From assembly GCF_000734895.2 (NCBI RefSeq), contig NZ_CP011382.1, forward strand, positions 2,148,700 to 2,212,699: DNA of 64,000 nucleotides, written 5' to 3'. This document shows positions 55,288 to 63,530 of the stretch, one piece after another; position 1 is the first letter of the stretch; each line of letters opens with the position of its first letter. Made by a program: the position numbers and the translations under genes. This DNA comes from Calothrix sp. 336/3 (GTDB lineage: Bacteria; Cyanobacteriota; Cyanobacteriia; Cyanobacteriales; Nostocaceae). A model generated the notes under the pieces. The model was not told the origin of the DNA, searched no databases, and saw nothing but the letters and a program-made list of their open reading frames with translations.

Positions 55288-55640
55288 CCTGTTTTTAAAA
55301 CCTCAAGATTCAATTCCAATTTACTCCCCAACCAGAGAGAATGGGCAGTATGGTCAGCAAGAGCGTCACCAGTATTAGGATGCACTAATATATCCAAACC
55401 CTGACGATTGAGCATTAACCAAGGGACAATCTCTGCAAAGCGATCGCTGGCAAATGCAACTTGATACATCGATTTGGGGTGTGGTCCAACGGGTTCATCT
55501 CGCCAACGTCCAAGCTGTACCTCGAATTTAGCACCTAATTCCTCACGGATATGGGCAGCAATCTCGCGAGTACTAGTATCGTAATAAACATGGGCATGGT
55601 AGCTATTAATAGGTAAATTGGCGATCGCTGTTTCTGTCAT
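55284..55640 (-). CDS. DOPA 4,5-dioxygenase family protein
   Basis: A 118-residue protein of the DODA-like family: SYHAHVYYDTSTREIAAHIRE with the conserved His-x-His, VGPHPKSMYQVAF, and LDILVHPNTGDALADHTAHSLWLG. Fungal members cleave DOPA extradiol; the small bacterial members are of unknown substrate. It is placed between the small protein and an SDR-type gene, and overlaps the former by 4 bp convergently. Confidence 0.82.
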   Translation of the reverse strand: MTETAIANLPINSYHAHVYYDTSTREIAAHIREELGAKFEVQLGRWRDEPVGPHPKSMYQVAFASDRFAEIVPWLMLNRQGLDILVHPNTGDALADHTAHSLWLGSKLELNLEVLKTG

Positions 55641-55855
55641 CTTTAGTTAACTATGAGTTTAAGGTTTTTGCCTTTAATTACCTAATTTTAACCAAACACA
55701 TATTCTTCGATAGAGATTAGAAACCCCCCATATAAATATTTGATGATGAGTGAATTTCCTAATCTATCTGGCGATCGCAACTATTTTCTGGTGAGCAAGC
55801 TTTGGAAAAATGGGATTCCCTAAGAGTGTTCCAACAAATAAATGATCCAAAATCC

Positions 55856-55961
55856 GTCATTGCGTAGTTTACGAACCGAAGGTTGGAGGAACGACGAAGC
55901 AATCGCAAGGACTTGGAGACTATGAGATTGCTTCATTCCGCTTCGCTTCATTCGCAATGAC
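55856..55961. repeat. REP-like inverted repeat (GTCATTGCG...CGCAATGAC)
   Basis: GTCATTGCG (55856-55864) and CGCAATGAC (55953-55961) enclose inner arms GAAGCAATCGC and GAGATTGCTTC. This is a common intergenic hairpin element. The surrounding spacer 55641-56113 shows no gene. Confidence 0.6.
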
Positions 55962-56113
55962 AATTGGGTATTTTTTTACTTGGAATACTCTAATTTCCCA
56001 AATTATCGAGATATCGGGAATCTAATGGGAGTTGAAGATTAACAACTTAGTCCGATTAGTCCTATCGGAAATGGGAAAAATCTGGAAAAATCTATATACT
56101 TCTAATTCAGGTA

Positions 56114-56863
56114 CTAATTATCTTGGGCTGTCGGTCGAATTAGAATTTCATTGACATTCACATGGGGAGGTTGTGTAAGTGCGTAAATGATCGCGTTGGC
56201 GATATCTTCGCTTTTGAGGGGTGTAATTCTCTTGCGTCGCTCTTCACTACGTTCTTTAGCAACTGGATCGGAAATCAAATTACTGAATTCTGTATCTACT
56301 AAACCAGGTTCGATGATGGTGACGCGGATGTTGTCTTGGTATACTTCCTGACGCAATGCTTCTGATAAAGCATTCACACCCCACTTGGTGGCGTTGTAAA
56401 CTCCCACACCCGCTCTTGCCGTTCGTCCTGCTACGGATGAGATATTAACGATATGTCCCGATTTTTGGGCTTTGAGAATGGGTAAAACCGCGTGGGTTGC
56501 ATACAAAACCCCCAAAACATTTACATCGATCGCCTTTCGCCAATCTGCGGGATTTCCTGTATCGATCGCACCCAATACACCAATCCCCGCATTATTGACG
56601 AGAATGTCTACCTGTCCAAACTCGGCGTTCGTCTTTTCGATTAAATCACCAACTTGGGTTTCGTCCGTAATATCAGTAGTAATAGATAATACCTTGCCAC
56701 CTCTGCCTTCAATATGTTTGGCAACTCCATCAAGACGGTCTGTACGTCTTGCTGCAATTGCAACTAAAGCTCCTTCCGCAGCTAGGGCGATCGCGGTTGC
56801 TTCTCCAATTCCCGAAGAAGCTCCTGTCACAATCGCTACTTTTCCTTGTAATTTTTCTGCCAT
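56114..56863 (-). CDS. Short-chain dehydrogenase/reductase (SDR)
   Basis: A 249-residue classical SDR: VAIVTGASSGIGEATAIAL (TGxxxGIG), LVNNAGIGVLG (NNAG), catalytic Ser in HIVNISSVAGRTA and Tyr-x-x-x-Lys in VGVYNATKWGVNALSE. ISDPVAKERSEERRKRITPLKSEDIANAI is typical of NADP-dependent serine/acyl-type dehydrogenases of the YdfG class. ATG 56863 is preceded by AAGGAG. A tiny signal-peptide ORF overlaps that ribosome site upstream. Confidence 0.9.
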   Translation of the reverse strand: MAEKLQGKVAIVTGASSGIGEATAIALAAEGALVAIAARRTDRLDGVAKHIEGRGGKVLSITTDITDETQVGDLIEKTNAEFGQVDILVNNAGIGVLGAIDTGNPADWRKAIDVNVLGVLYATHAVLPILKAQKSGHIVNISSVAGRTARAGVGVYNATKWGVNALSEALRQEVYQDNIRVTIIEPGLVDTEFSNLISDPVAKERSEERRKRITPLKSEDIANAIIYALTQPPHVNVNEILIRPTAQDN

Positions 56864-56874
56864 CGTTCACTCCT

Positions 56875-56994
56875 TCAGCGATTAAATTCTCTTTCTTTCA
56901 CAAACACCTTCGATTCTGCCCAAGCTTCGATAGTTGCAAATGCTGAAGCCGCAAATATAGACAGAACGCCGCTTGTGATGACTAAATTTTTCAT
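56875..56994 (-). CDS. Tiny secreted peptide ORF upstream of SDR
   Basis: A 39-residue minus-strand ORF (ATG at 56994): MKNLVITSGVLSIFAASAFA followed by TIEAWAESKVFVKEREFNR. The first half is a good signal peptide, with cleavage expected after AFA or WAE; the second half is charged. It ends 11 bp before the SDR start, so it is positioned as a leader or cotranscribed small gene. No family is recognised. It is short, so chance occurrence is possible. Confidence 0.45.
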   Translation of the reverse strand: MKNLVITSGVLSIFAASAFATIEAWAESKVFVKEREFNR

Positions 56995-57103
56995 CCCAAC
57001 CAAAATCTACGGTATCTCGCTCGATATTTAGTTGTTTGTATATAAAAGAATCACATAAATCGTCAGGAAAAGCAAGAGATATTTTTCTTAGACCTTATAT
57101 CAC

Positions 57104-57255
57104 TACTACACTGTCAAGGTTAATTTGAGGGATATCTCCCCCTCATCCTCCTTGTCCTCCTTGTCCTCCTTGTCCCCCTTGTCCCCCTTGTCCCCCTTGT
57201 CCCCCTCATCCCCCTCATCCCCCTTGTCCCAAGAAATTATATTAGAGTTAGTAGT
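57104..57255 (-). repeat. MITE-like element family A, copy 5 (inverted, expanded tract)
   Basis: About 150 bp: the left end CTACACTGTCAAGGTTAATT then TGAGGGATATCTCCCCCTCA, followed by a long array of CTCCTTGTCC and CCCCTTGTCC units (about ten), and AAGAAATTATATTAGAGTTA at the right. It is inverted relative to copies 1-4 and has the longest tract. It fills most of the 56995-57305 spacer. Confidence 0.65.
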
Positions 57256-57305
57256 TTAGCCTTGCTACGCCACCGCAATATTTCGGGTACCAATTTATCT
57301 GTAAC

Positions 57306-58376
57306 TTAATAGAAAAAATCAGACAAAAAAGTCTTATTTATTGCCCCAGCAATTTGCCTAAATATTTCACCAACAGGGGAATTGGGTTCGGAAAATGTCA
57401 ACGGTTCTCCTAAATCTCCGCCAGCACAAATACGGGGATCGATTGGTATTTGTCCCAGCAACGGAGCTTGAAGTTCTTCCGCGAGTTTTTGACCACCACC
57501 GGAACCAAAAATAGAAGTTTGCTCACCATTTTGATAAATGAAATAGCTCATATTTTCGATAATACCGAGAACCGGAACCCCTACTTGGCGAAACATATGA
57601 ACACTGCGACGAACATCAGAAACGGCAACTTGCTGGGGAGTTGTTACTAATATCACCCCACAAATTGGACTTTCTTGTACGATTGTAATTTGGGCATCCC
57701 CAGTACCGGGAGGAAGGTCAATCAATAAATAATCTAGTTCTCCCCATTCCACTTCATTGATAAATTGGGTAATAATTTTGTGTAAAACAGGACCACGCCA
57801 TGCGAGTGGATGGTTGGGTTCGGCTAGTAAACCTACGGACATAACTTTGATACCGTAAGATTCAAGGGGTAGAAATCTTTTACCCTGGGGAGTATCGATG
57901 ACTTGCACCTCTGATTTTCCCAAACCTAACATTTGGGGTACATTGGGACCATAAACATCGGCATCTAAAAGTCCGACTTTTGCTCCTGTAAGTTGTAAAG
58001 CTGCTGCGAGGTTGACGGAAGTTGTGGATTTCCCGACACCACCTTTTCCGCTAGAAACTGCGATCGCAATTTTTACTCCCGGAATTGTACAAAGTTGGAT
58101 ATAAGTTTTTTTGCACCAGGAAAGGGGAGATAGTGCGGTTTGAATTTCTGTTTGTAATTGATGTTGGTGGGAACCGACATAAAGACGTAGGTAAACATAG
58201 TCATCAACGATACGTAAATTTCGTACCATTCCCAAGCTGATAATATCGTTTTTTAAAGTCGGTTCGATGACTTGTTTGAGTAGTTGGGTAACTTCCTGCT
58301 GACGAATTGGATTTGGGGAATCGGGAGGGGAAGGTTGGGATTGGGGAGATTGAAAGGGAGATTGGTGACTAGACAT
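57306..58376 (-). CDS. mrp: Mrp/ApbC-family iron-sulfur carrier ATPase
   Basis: A 356-residue P-loop ATPase of the Mrp/NBP35 group. An N-terminal Gln/Pro/Ser-rich stretch is followed by the MIP18-like domain (about 25-95), then the deviant Walker A SSGKGGVGKST (108-118), LLDADVYGPNVPQMLG (Walker A'/switch) and LIDLPPGTGDAQ. It delivers Fe-S clusters in the cytoplasm. It overlaps the HEAT-repeat gene upstream by 8 bp on the same strand, indicating coupling. Confidence 0.93.
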   Translation of the reverse strand: MSSHQSPFQSPQSQPSPPDSPNPIRQQEVTQLLKQVIEPTLKNDIISLGMVRNLRIVDDYVYLRLYVGSHQHQLQTEIQTALSPLSWCKKTYIQLCTIPGVKIAIAVSSGKGGVGKSTTSVNLAAALQLTGAKVGLLDADVYGPNVPQMLGLGKSEVQVIDTPQGKRFLPLESYGIKVMSVGLLAEPNHPLAWRGPVLHKIITQFINEVEWGELDYLLIDLPPGTGDAQITIVQESPICGVILVTTPQQVAVSDVRRSVHMFRQVGVPVLGIIENMSYFIYQNGEQTSIFGSGGGQKLAEELQAPLLGQIPIDPRICAGGDLGEPLTFSEPNSPVGEIFRQIAGAINKTFLSDFFY

Positions 58377-59373
58377 TATTTATTTGGTGAAGTTTAAGTT
58401 TGGCGATCGCCCTTTCTGCATAGATGCTCACTTCTCGATCGGGGTCGTCTAATGCTTGTTGGAGGGCATTTTTAACCTGGGGAGTAGTGTCTGAATTCAC
58501 CCAATTAGTCAGAGCAATTACCGACGCTTTTCTGACATCCGCATATTCGTCAACTAAAGCTCCGATTACTAAAGGTAAGCAGCGAATATCTGGCACTTTA
58601 TGGACAAACTGTAAGGCAAATTTACGTACCTGCCAATGGGTATCTGTAATCGCAATAATAACTGATGGAATTGCTTTTTTATTGGCGTGAATTACCAAGG
58701 ATTTGGCAGCATTTCTCCGAACTTGCCAATCCGTATCTTTAATTAATGCATTACTCAATAAATCAATTATTTCCGTATCTGCTAAATGTCCTAAAGTTAA
58801 AGCCGCAGCACGACGCACTAATTCGTTTTTATCACCAATGAGAGCTAATGCAGAAGGGCATATTTTCACCTGATTGAGGTAGCTAAGGGTTGTAATTGCT
58901 GCTTCTCGAAGTTGGGGATGGGGAGAATTCAAAAAGCTCAATACTGCGGGTAAGGATTGAATGTCGTGAATTTTGCGAAGGAGAATCAGAATATTTAGCT
59001 GTAAGTTGATATTTGGGTTTGTGCTTTGATTTAAATCTTCCTGTGACAAAACATCTAATAGTATAGGTAAATGTTCTGGAGCGATTAATTCACCCAAAGC
59101 TGATAATGCTTCATTCCTAATTTCCACATCTGGAGATGCGAGGGCTTTTAATAAAGCCGGAATCGCAATGGGATTCGCTATTTCCCACAGCGCAGTCACA
59201 GCAATTTTCTGTACAATTTTACTTTCATCCTCCAGCGCAATCATTAGCGCATCAACGGCTTCTTCTTCGCCCAAATGTTGTAGAGTTTTGACGGCTACTA
59301 AGCGCTCGTTTACGTCAGAGGAGCGCAACATTTCTAACCATTGATTTAATTCAGAATCTGTATTTATAGACAT
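58369..59373 (-). CDS. HEAT-repeat protein
   Basis: A 334-residue protein made almost entirely of about nine HEAT/PBS-lyase-like repeats (for example AVDALMIALEDESKIVQKIAV, AIPALLKALASPDVEIRNEAL, PLVIGALVDEYADVRKASVI). Such repeats form a superhelix for protein binding; in cyanobacteria similar proteins include phycobilin lyases, but no lyase-specific motif was recognised. It is translationally coupled to mrp by an 8-bp overlap. Confidence 0.85.
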   Translation of the reverse strand: MSINTDSELNQWLEMLRSSDVNERLVAVKTLQHLGEEEAVDALMIALEDESKIVQKIAVTALWEIANPIAIPALLKALASPDVEIRNEALSALGELIAPEHLPILLDVLSQEDLNQSTNPNINLQLNILILLRKIHDIQSLPAVLSFLNSPHPQLREAAITTLSYLNQVKICPSALALIGDKNELVRRAAALTLGHLADTEIIDLLSNALIKDTDWQVRRNAAKSLVIHANKKAIPSVIIAITDTHWQVRKFALQFVHKVPDIRCLPLVIGALVDEYADVRKASVIALTNWVNSDTTPQVKNALQQALDDPDREVSIYAERAIAKLKLHQINNV

Positions 59374-59399
59374 AGATTTAAATTATTTTGTAATACGGT

Positions 59400-59556
59400 A
59401 AAGTAGCCATCATGTAGGCGTAGCCTTCTCGTAGAGTACTGCGTACACCAGGACAGATGAAAATCGGAATTGGACATTAATTATTTCTCCCTTGTCCTCC
59501 TTGTCCCCCTTGTCCCCCTTGTCCCCCTTGTCTCCCAGTTCCCCTGCTTTTTCAAG
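59400..59556 (-). repeat. Repeat family C, copy 2 (inverted)
   Basis: The reverse complement of the element at 44695-44831: AAGTAGCCATCATGTAGGCG, TAGCCTTCTCGTAGAGTACT, GCGTACACCAGGACAGATGA, then the CTCCTTGTCCCCCTTGTCCC tract and CTGCTTTTTCAAG. It lies directly against the GNAT remnant. Confidence 0.75.
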
Positions 59557-59557
59557 C

Positions 59558-59674
59558 TAGGTGGGGTAAGTTGCCGTAAATCATATCTCGCTCATATTTC
59601 AATCCAACTTTCTCCATTACTCTTTGTGACGCGCGGTTAGTTGTTAGGTAAAGCAAACCAAATTTTTCAAGCCA
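59558..59674 (-). pseudogene. GNAT acetyltransferase C-terminal remnant
   Basis: The minus strand reads WLEKFGLLYLTTNRASQRVM then EKVGLKYERDMIYGNLPHL, the C-terminal part of a RimJ/RimL-type GNAT (TNxASxRVMEKLGF pattern). It is cut at its 3' side by repeat family C copy 2 and has no N-terminal domain. It lies just before the PPOX-type gene. Confidence 0.65.
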
Positions 59675-59752
59675 AGTTGATTGAAACCTACTTCCAAAAT
59701 TGCTTGTACCATAGAAGAGTCAACTAAAATACATAACGTAAAGCAACAATCT

Positions 59753-60316
59753 ATGGCTAAACTTTTTGATTCAATTACAGAAGAACTGCAAGAATTTATT
59801 AAAGCTCAACATCTTTTTTTTGTAGGTTCTGCACCATTAAGTTCCACTGGTCACGTTAACCTTTCTCCTAAAGGTCTAGGAGGTTTTCGTATTCTTTCTC
59901 CTCATCGTGTAGGATATTTGGATGTGACAGGTAGTGGTAACGAAACCTCAGCTCATCTGCAAGAAAATGGTCGAATTACTTTTATGTTTTGCGCGTTTCA
60001 AGAACCCCCTATTATTCTCCGTCTCTATGGTAAAGGATACACGGTTATTCCTAGTTCACCAGAGTGGGAAACTTTATATCCATTGTTTCCAAACATTCCT
60101 GGAGGGCGGCAAATTATAGTAGCGGATATCGAAAGAGTGCAAACCTCCTGTGGTTTAGGTGTACCACTTTATGAATATAAAGGACAGAGGGAAAGTTTAG
60201 TCAAATGGGCACAGAAAAAAGGTGAAGTCGGGCTTAAAGAATATCGTCAGCAAAAAAATATGGTTAGCATTGATGGTTTAGCGACTCCACTAAGTAAGTC
60301 ATTTTTACTACCGTAA
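59753..60316 (+). CDS. Pyridoxamine 5'-phosphate oxidase-fold (PPOX) protein
   Basis: A 187-residue FMN-binding split-barrel protein: FIKAQHLFFVGSAPLSSTGHVNLSPKG, YLDVTGSGNETSAHLQENGRITFMFCAF and RLYGKGYTVIPSS are typical of the general-stress/PPOX family. It binds FMN or F420-like flavins and may act in redox or stress defence. ATG 59753 was chosen over 59681 (shorter fits the family). It overlaps the convergent ferredoxin gene by 9 bp. Confidence 0.85.
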   Translation: MAKLFDSITEELQEFIKAQHLFFVGSAPLSSTGHVNLSPKGLGGFRILSPHRVGYLDVTGSGNETSAHLQENGRITFMFCAFQEPPIILRLYGKGYTVIPSSPEWETLYPLFPNIPGGRQIIVADIERVQTSCGLGVPLYEYKGQRESLVKWAQKKGEVGLKEYRQQKNMVSIDGLATPLSKSFLLP

Positions 60317-60535
60317 TAAAAAAGGAATTTGCACAGTAATTGCGTTTGTCGGACATTCTTTTTCACAAGGTAAACAAAACCAACATTCATCGTATTTCAT
60401 ATAGGCTTTACCTGTTTCGGGGTTTTTTGCTAAAACATCTAACGGGCAAACTTCAATGCAAGCTACACATTTTTCCAAGCATTTCGATTCGTCTACAATA
60501 ACTGGAACATCGACTCTTTGCGTAATCAAAGCCAT
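60308..60535 (-). CDS. Small 2[4Fe-4S] ferredoxin
   Basis: A 75-residue ferredoxin with two cluster motifs: Cys19, Cys23, Cys26, Cys30-Pro (CLEKCVACIEVCP, unusual x3 spacing after the first Cys) and Cys51, Cys54, Cys57, Cys61-Pro (CWFCLPCEKECP). The fold and its proximity to an AprA/fumarate-reductase-like flavoprotein suggest an AprB-like electron-transfer subunit. It lies 32 bp downstream of the GST and overlaps the PPOX gene convergently. Confidence 0.9.
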   Translation of the reverse strand: MALITQRVDVPVIVDESKCLEKCVACIEVCPLDVLAKNPETGKAYMKYDECWFCLPCEKECPTNAITVQIPFLLR

Positions 60536-60567
60536 AAATTTTCCTTAAAATGATTTTTTTATTAATC

Positions 60568-61239
60568 TTAATACTCATCGGTGGAACTATATTCTGAAGC
60601 ATCTGGTTGTAAATGGGGTTGTGCAGCAATGAATGCGGGTTGCTCCATACATAATTGATTGATTTGACAAATAATTGGATAGGGTTCGAGGGGACATTGA
60701 AATCGCTCGGCATTATAAACTTGGGGAACCAGAAAAGCATCTGCGATAGTTGGCTCATCTCCACAGCAAAAACTACCGCGTAATTTACTATGACTCAGAA
60801 TTTTTTCTAAAGCTTGCAAACCTTCGCTTATCCAGTGACGATACCAAGCCATTTTCTGTGCAAAATTCAGGCTCATATTTGAGTTAAAATATCTGCGAAT
60901 TCTCATGACATTTAAAGGATGAATATCGCAGGCTATGAGTTGTGCAATTTGACGCACATAAGCACGCGATAAGGCATCATTTGGTAAAAGTGATGGCTGA
61001 GGATAACATTCCTCTAAATATTCAATTATGGCTAAAGATTGACCTATATGAGCATTTCCATCAATTAGTGTTGGTACTAATTTTTGTGGGTTAATTTTAC
61101 TGTATTCTTCTGTGAACTCAGGGTCATTCTTTCGTAATTTATAAACACTTTTATATTTATAGGGAATCTTTTTTAATGCTAATGCAATTCTGACTCTGTA
61201 GGAAGCTGTGGAGCGATAATAACTGTATAACTCTAGCAT
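60568..61239 (-). CDS. MaiA-like glutathione S-transferase (zeta-type)
   Basis: A 223-residue GST of the maleylacetoacetate isomerase type: YYRSTASYRVRIALALKKIPY carries the zeta-class active-site motif (here STASYRVR), NPQKLVPTLIDGNAHIGQSLAIIEYLEE the glutathione site. It may isomerise maleyl-type ring-cleavage products. It sits between the flavoprotein and the ferredoxin on the same strand, 96 bp after the flavoprotein stop, so it is possibly part of the same operon. Its natural substrate here is not known. Confidence 0.88.
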   Translation of the reverse strand: MLELYSYYRSTASYRVRIALALKKIPYKYKSVYKLRKNDPEFTEEYSKINPQKLVPTLIDGNAHIGQSLAIIEYLEECYPQPSLLPNDALSRAYVRQIAQLIACDIHPLNVMRIRRYFNSNMSLNFAQKMAWYRHWISEGLQALEKILSHSKLRGSFCCGDEPTIADAFLVPQVYNAERFQCPLEPYPIICQINQLCMEQPAFIAAQPHLQPDASEYSSTDEY

Positions 61240-61335
61240 CTTGTTTCCTTGGGATAGTAAAGTTCATTTGTTACTCAGAGATTCCCTATTATGTTTTTAA
61301 ATTATATTTTTCTACTCATATCAATAGTCCAAATT

Positions 61336-63063
61336 CTAGCGTGTTGTTACGTCATAAATTTCTCTACCTAAATCTACCTCCACTACATAAGGTTCTACAG
61401 AACGCTTAAATAAAACCATTTCTCCTTGAGATTTTTTTTGCAAATTTACATGACAGAACCATTCCTGATTATTTTTCTCTGGATAATCAAGACGATAGTG
61501 ATATAAACCCCAACGACTTTCCTGGCGATACAGAGATGCTCGTGCTGCCATTTCCGCACAATCACGAATAAAATGTACTTCCATACAACGCATCAATTCG
61601 TGAGCATCCCTGGCTCCCATTTGCGCTAAAGTCTCGTGGTAGCGAACAAAATGATTGATTCCAATATCCATTTTGTGGCTGGATTTTGGTGGCTGTAAAT
61701 AGTCATTAACTAAACGTCGCAACTTGTATTCGACTTGAGTGTGGGGTATACCATGAGGCTGATTTAAGGGTGCATAAATACGAGCTTTTTCTGTTTCTAA
61801 AAATTCTGTATCTGGCTCTAAATGCTCTAAATTGTGAATATATTCAACAGCATTAATCCCAGCCAAACGACCAAAAACAAATGCCCCAATCATATAATTG
61901 TGGGGTACACTTGCCATATCTCCGGCTGCATATAACCCCTGTACTGTAGTTTCTGCTTTTTCATTTACCCACACCCCAGAAGCACTATGTCCGCTACACA
62001 AACCAATTTCGGAAATGTTCATTTCAATCCCGTGGGTACGGTAATCTTCGCTCCTACCCTCGTGAAAACGTTCCCTACTTGGTCGCTCATTTGACCATAA
62101 AATCGATTCAATTTCGGAGATAGTATCTTCATCTAGATGATTCATTTTTAATTGAATTGGTCCATTACCAGAGTTTAATTCTTTCCAAATCTCCAGCATC
62201 ATTTGACCGCTCCAATAATCGCAATTGATAAAGCGATATCCTTCTGCGTTGGCAGTGTATGCACCAAATGGACCAGCAACATAGGCACAGGCTGGACCAT
62301 TGTAATCTTTAATCAGGGGATTGATTTGGAAGCTTTCAATGTTCGTCAGTTCCGCTCCTGCATGGTATGCCATTGAATAGCCATCCCCTGCGTTTGTAGG
62401 GTTCTCGTAGGTTCCGTAAAGATACCCAGAGGCTGGTAATCCCAATCTTCCACAAGCTCCCGTACAGAGAATTACTGCTTTGGCTTGAATAACAACAAAA
62501 TCCCCACCCCGCACATCGAAGCCAACTGCACCGATCGCTCTCCCATCTTTTACCATCACCCTGGTTGCCATCACACGATTGGTTACTTGGACTTTGTGGC
62601 GTTTAACTTGTCGGGTAAGAATGGTTTTGAGGTCTTTTCCTTCCGGCATCGGCAGTACATATTTACCAACTCGATGCACTTGCTTAACATCATAATTTCC
62701 TTGGGGGTCTTTCTGGAACTTTACACCCCAACTTTCCAATTCTTGGATGGTTTCATAACCTAATAGTGCGGTTTGGTAGACGGCTTTTTGGTGGAGAATG
62801 CCATCATTGGCAATGGTGACTTCCCGTACATATTGCTCTGGTGTCGAATATCCGGGAATCACTGCTGTATTAACTCCATCCATTCCCATGGCGATCGCAC
62901 CACTGCGACGAATATTCGCTTTTTCGAGAATCAATACCTCACAACTGGGATTGACTTGTTTAGCTTTGATTGCTGCCATTGTTCCAGCAGTTCCGCCACC
63001 AATGACAAGGACATCCGTTTTAATCTGTTGGGTATTGATTTGAGTGGTTATATCGATATTCAC
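61336..63063 (-). CDS. AprA/fumarate-reductase-like FAD flavoprotein
   Basis: A 575-residue FAD-binding subunit of the succinate dehydrogenase/fumarate reductase/AprA superfamily. TDVLVIGGGTAGTMAAIKAKQ (about 16-36) is the Rossmann FAD site; GMDGVNTAVIPG and YAAGDMASVPHNYMIGAFVFGR are the flavin and active-site region; the C-terminal helical domain has MGARDAHELMRCMEVHF. With the ferredoxin 800 bp downstream it forms a flavoprotein/Fe-S pair resembling AprAB, but smaller. The actual reaction (sulfur compound or fumarate-type) is not determined. A possible regulatory-motif copy lies 170-200 bp upstream. Confidence 0.88.
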   Translation of the reverse strand: MNIDITTQINTQQIKTDVLVIGGGTAGTMAAIKAKQVNPSCEVLILEKANIRRSGAIAMGMDGVNTAVIPGYSTPEQYVREVTIANDGILHQKAVYQTALLGYETIQELESWGVKFQKDPQGNYDVKQVHRVGKYVLPMPEGKDLKTILTRQVKRHKVQVTNRVMATRVMVKDGRAIGAVGFDVRGGDFVVIQAKAVILCTGACGRLGLPASGYLYGTYENPTNAGDGYSMAYHAGAELTNIESFQINPLIKDYNGPACAYVAGPFGAYTANAEGYRFINCDYWSGQMMLEIWKELNSGNGPIQLKMNHLDEDTISEIESILWSNERPSRERFHEGRSEDYRTHGIEMNISEIGLCSGHSASGVWVNEKAETTVQGLYAAGDMASVPHNYMIGAFVFGRLAGINAVEYIHNLEHLEPDTEFLETEKARIYAPLNQPHGIPHTQVEYKLRRLVNDYLQPPKSSHKMDIGINHFVRYHETLAQMGARDAHELMRCMEVHFIRDCAEMAARASLYRQESRWGLYHYRLDYPEKNNQEWFCHVNLQKKSQGEMVLFKRSVEPYVVEVDLGREIYDVTTR

Positions 63064-63228
63064 GTTGTCACTCTACTAAATTGATTGTGCAAATAGATTG
63101 TGAATTCTGGAAATAACAGCTAGTAACAGTATTAGAAGCGCGAAAAGAAGCTTGTGATTGCGAAAATTATCAGGAAATAAGGCTTTGGAAATAGGCTTTT
63201 GGAGATAAAGCTAGGAAACTTCTTCAAT

Positions 63229-63259
63229 CATACCACTGCAAGTCTATCAATTTATCGTA
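63229..63259 (-). promoter_or_regulatory. CTACG-N5-TCGATAGA-like motif, intermediate copy upstream of flavoprotein
   Basis: Read on the minus strand: ATACGATAAATTGATAGA then CTTGCAGTGGTATGATT, matching about 15 of 18 consensus positions. It is oriented toward the flavoprotein operon. Confidence 0.4.
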
Positions 63260-63383
63260 TTTTAAAAAATCCTAACTCAATTTAAAGCAAGAATTCTCGT
63301 ACTGTGACAGCCGAGAAATCTGATATAAAAAAATATACTTCTTAGCCAAAGAGCATTACAGCCTTAAAGCTCTCTTGAGTAAT

Positions 63384-63530
63384 ACTTCCCCCTATCCCCC
63401 TTATCTCCCCTATTTCCCTTATCTCCCCTATCCCCCTTGTCTCCCCTATCCCCCTTATCTCCCCTATCCCCCTTATCTCCCCTATCCCCCTTGTCTCCCC
63501 TATCCCCCTTGTCTCCCCTATTTCCCTTGC
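63384..63530. repeat. Tandem CTCCCCTATCCCCCTTAT array
   Basis: About eight consecutive copies of an 18-bp unit (CTCCCCTATCCCCCTTAT/GT) separate the divergent-looking spacer from the fourth SsuA-like gene. It is the longest and most regular of the pyrimidine/purine tracts. Frames on both strands translate it as Pro/Ser/Tyr or Gly/Ile/Glu repeats, which are spurious. Confidence 0.7.

Noticed and set aside
63384..63530. Possible CRISPR array
   Set aside because: The units are contiguous 18-bp repeats without spacers, and no cas genes are nearby.
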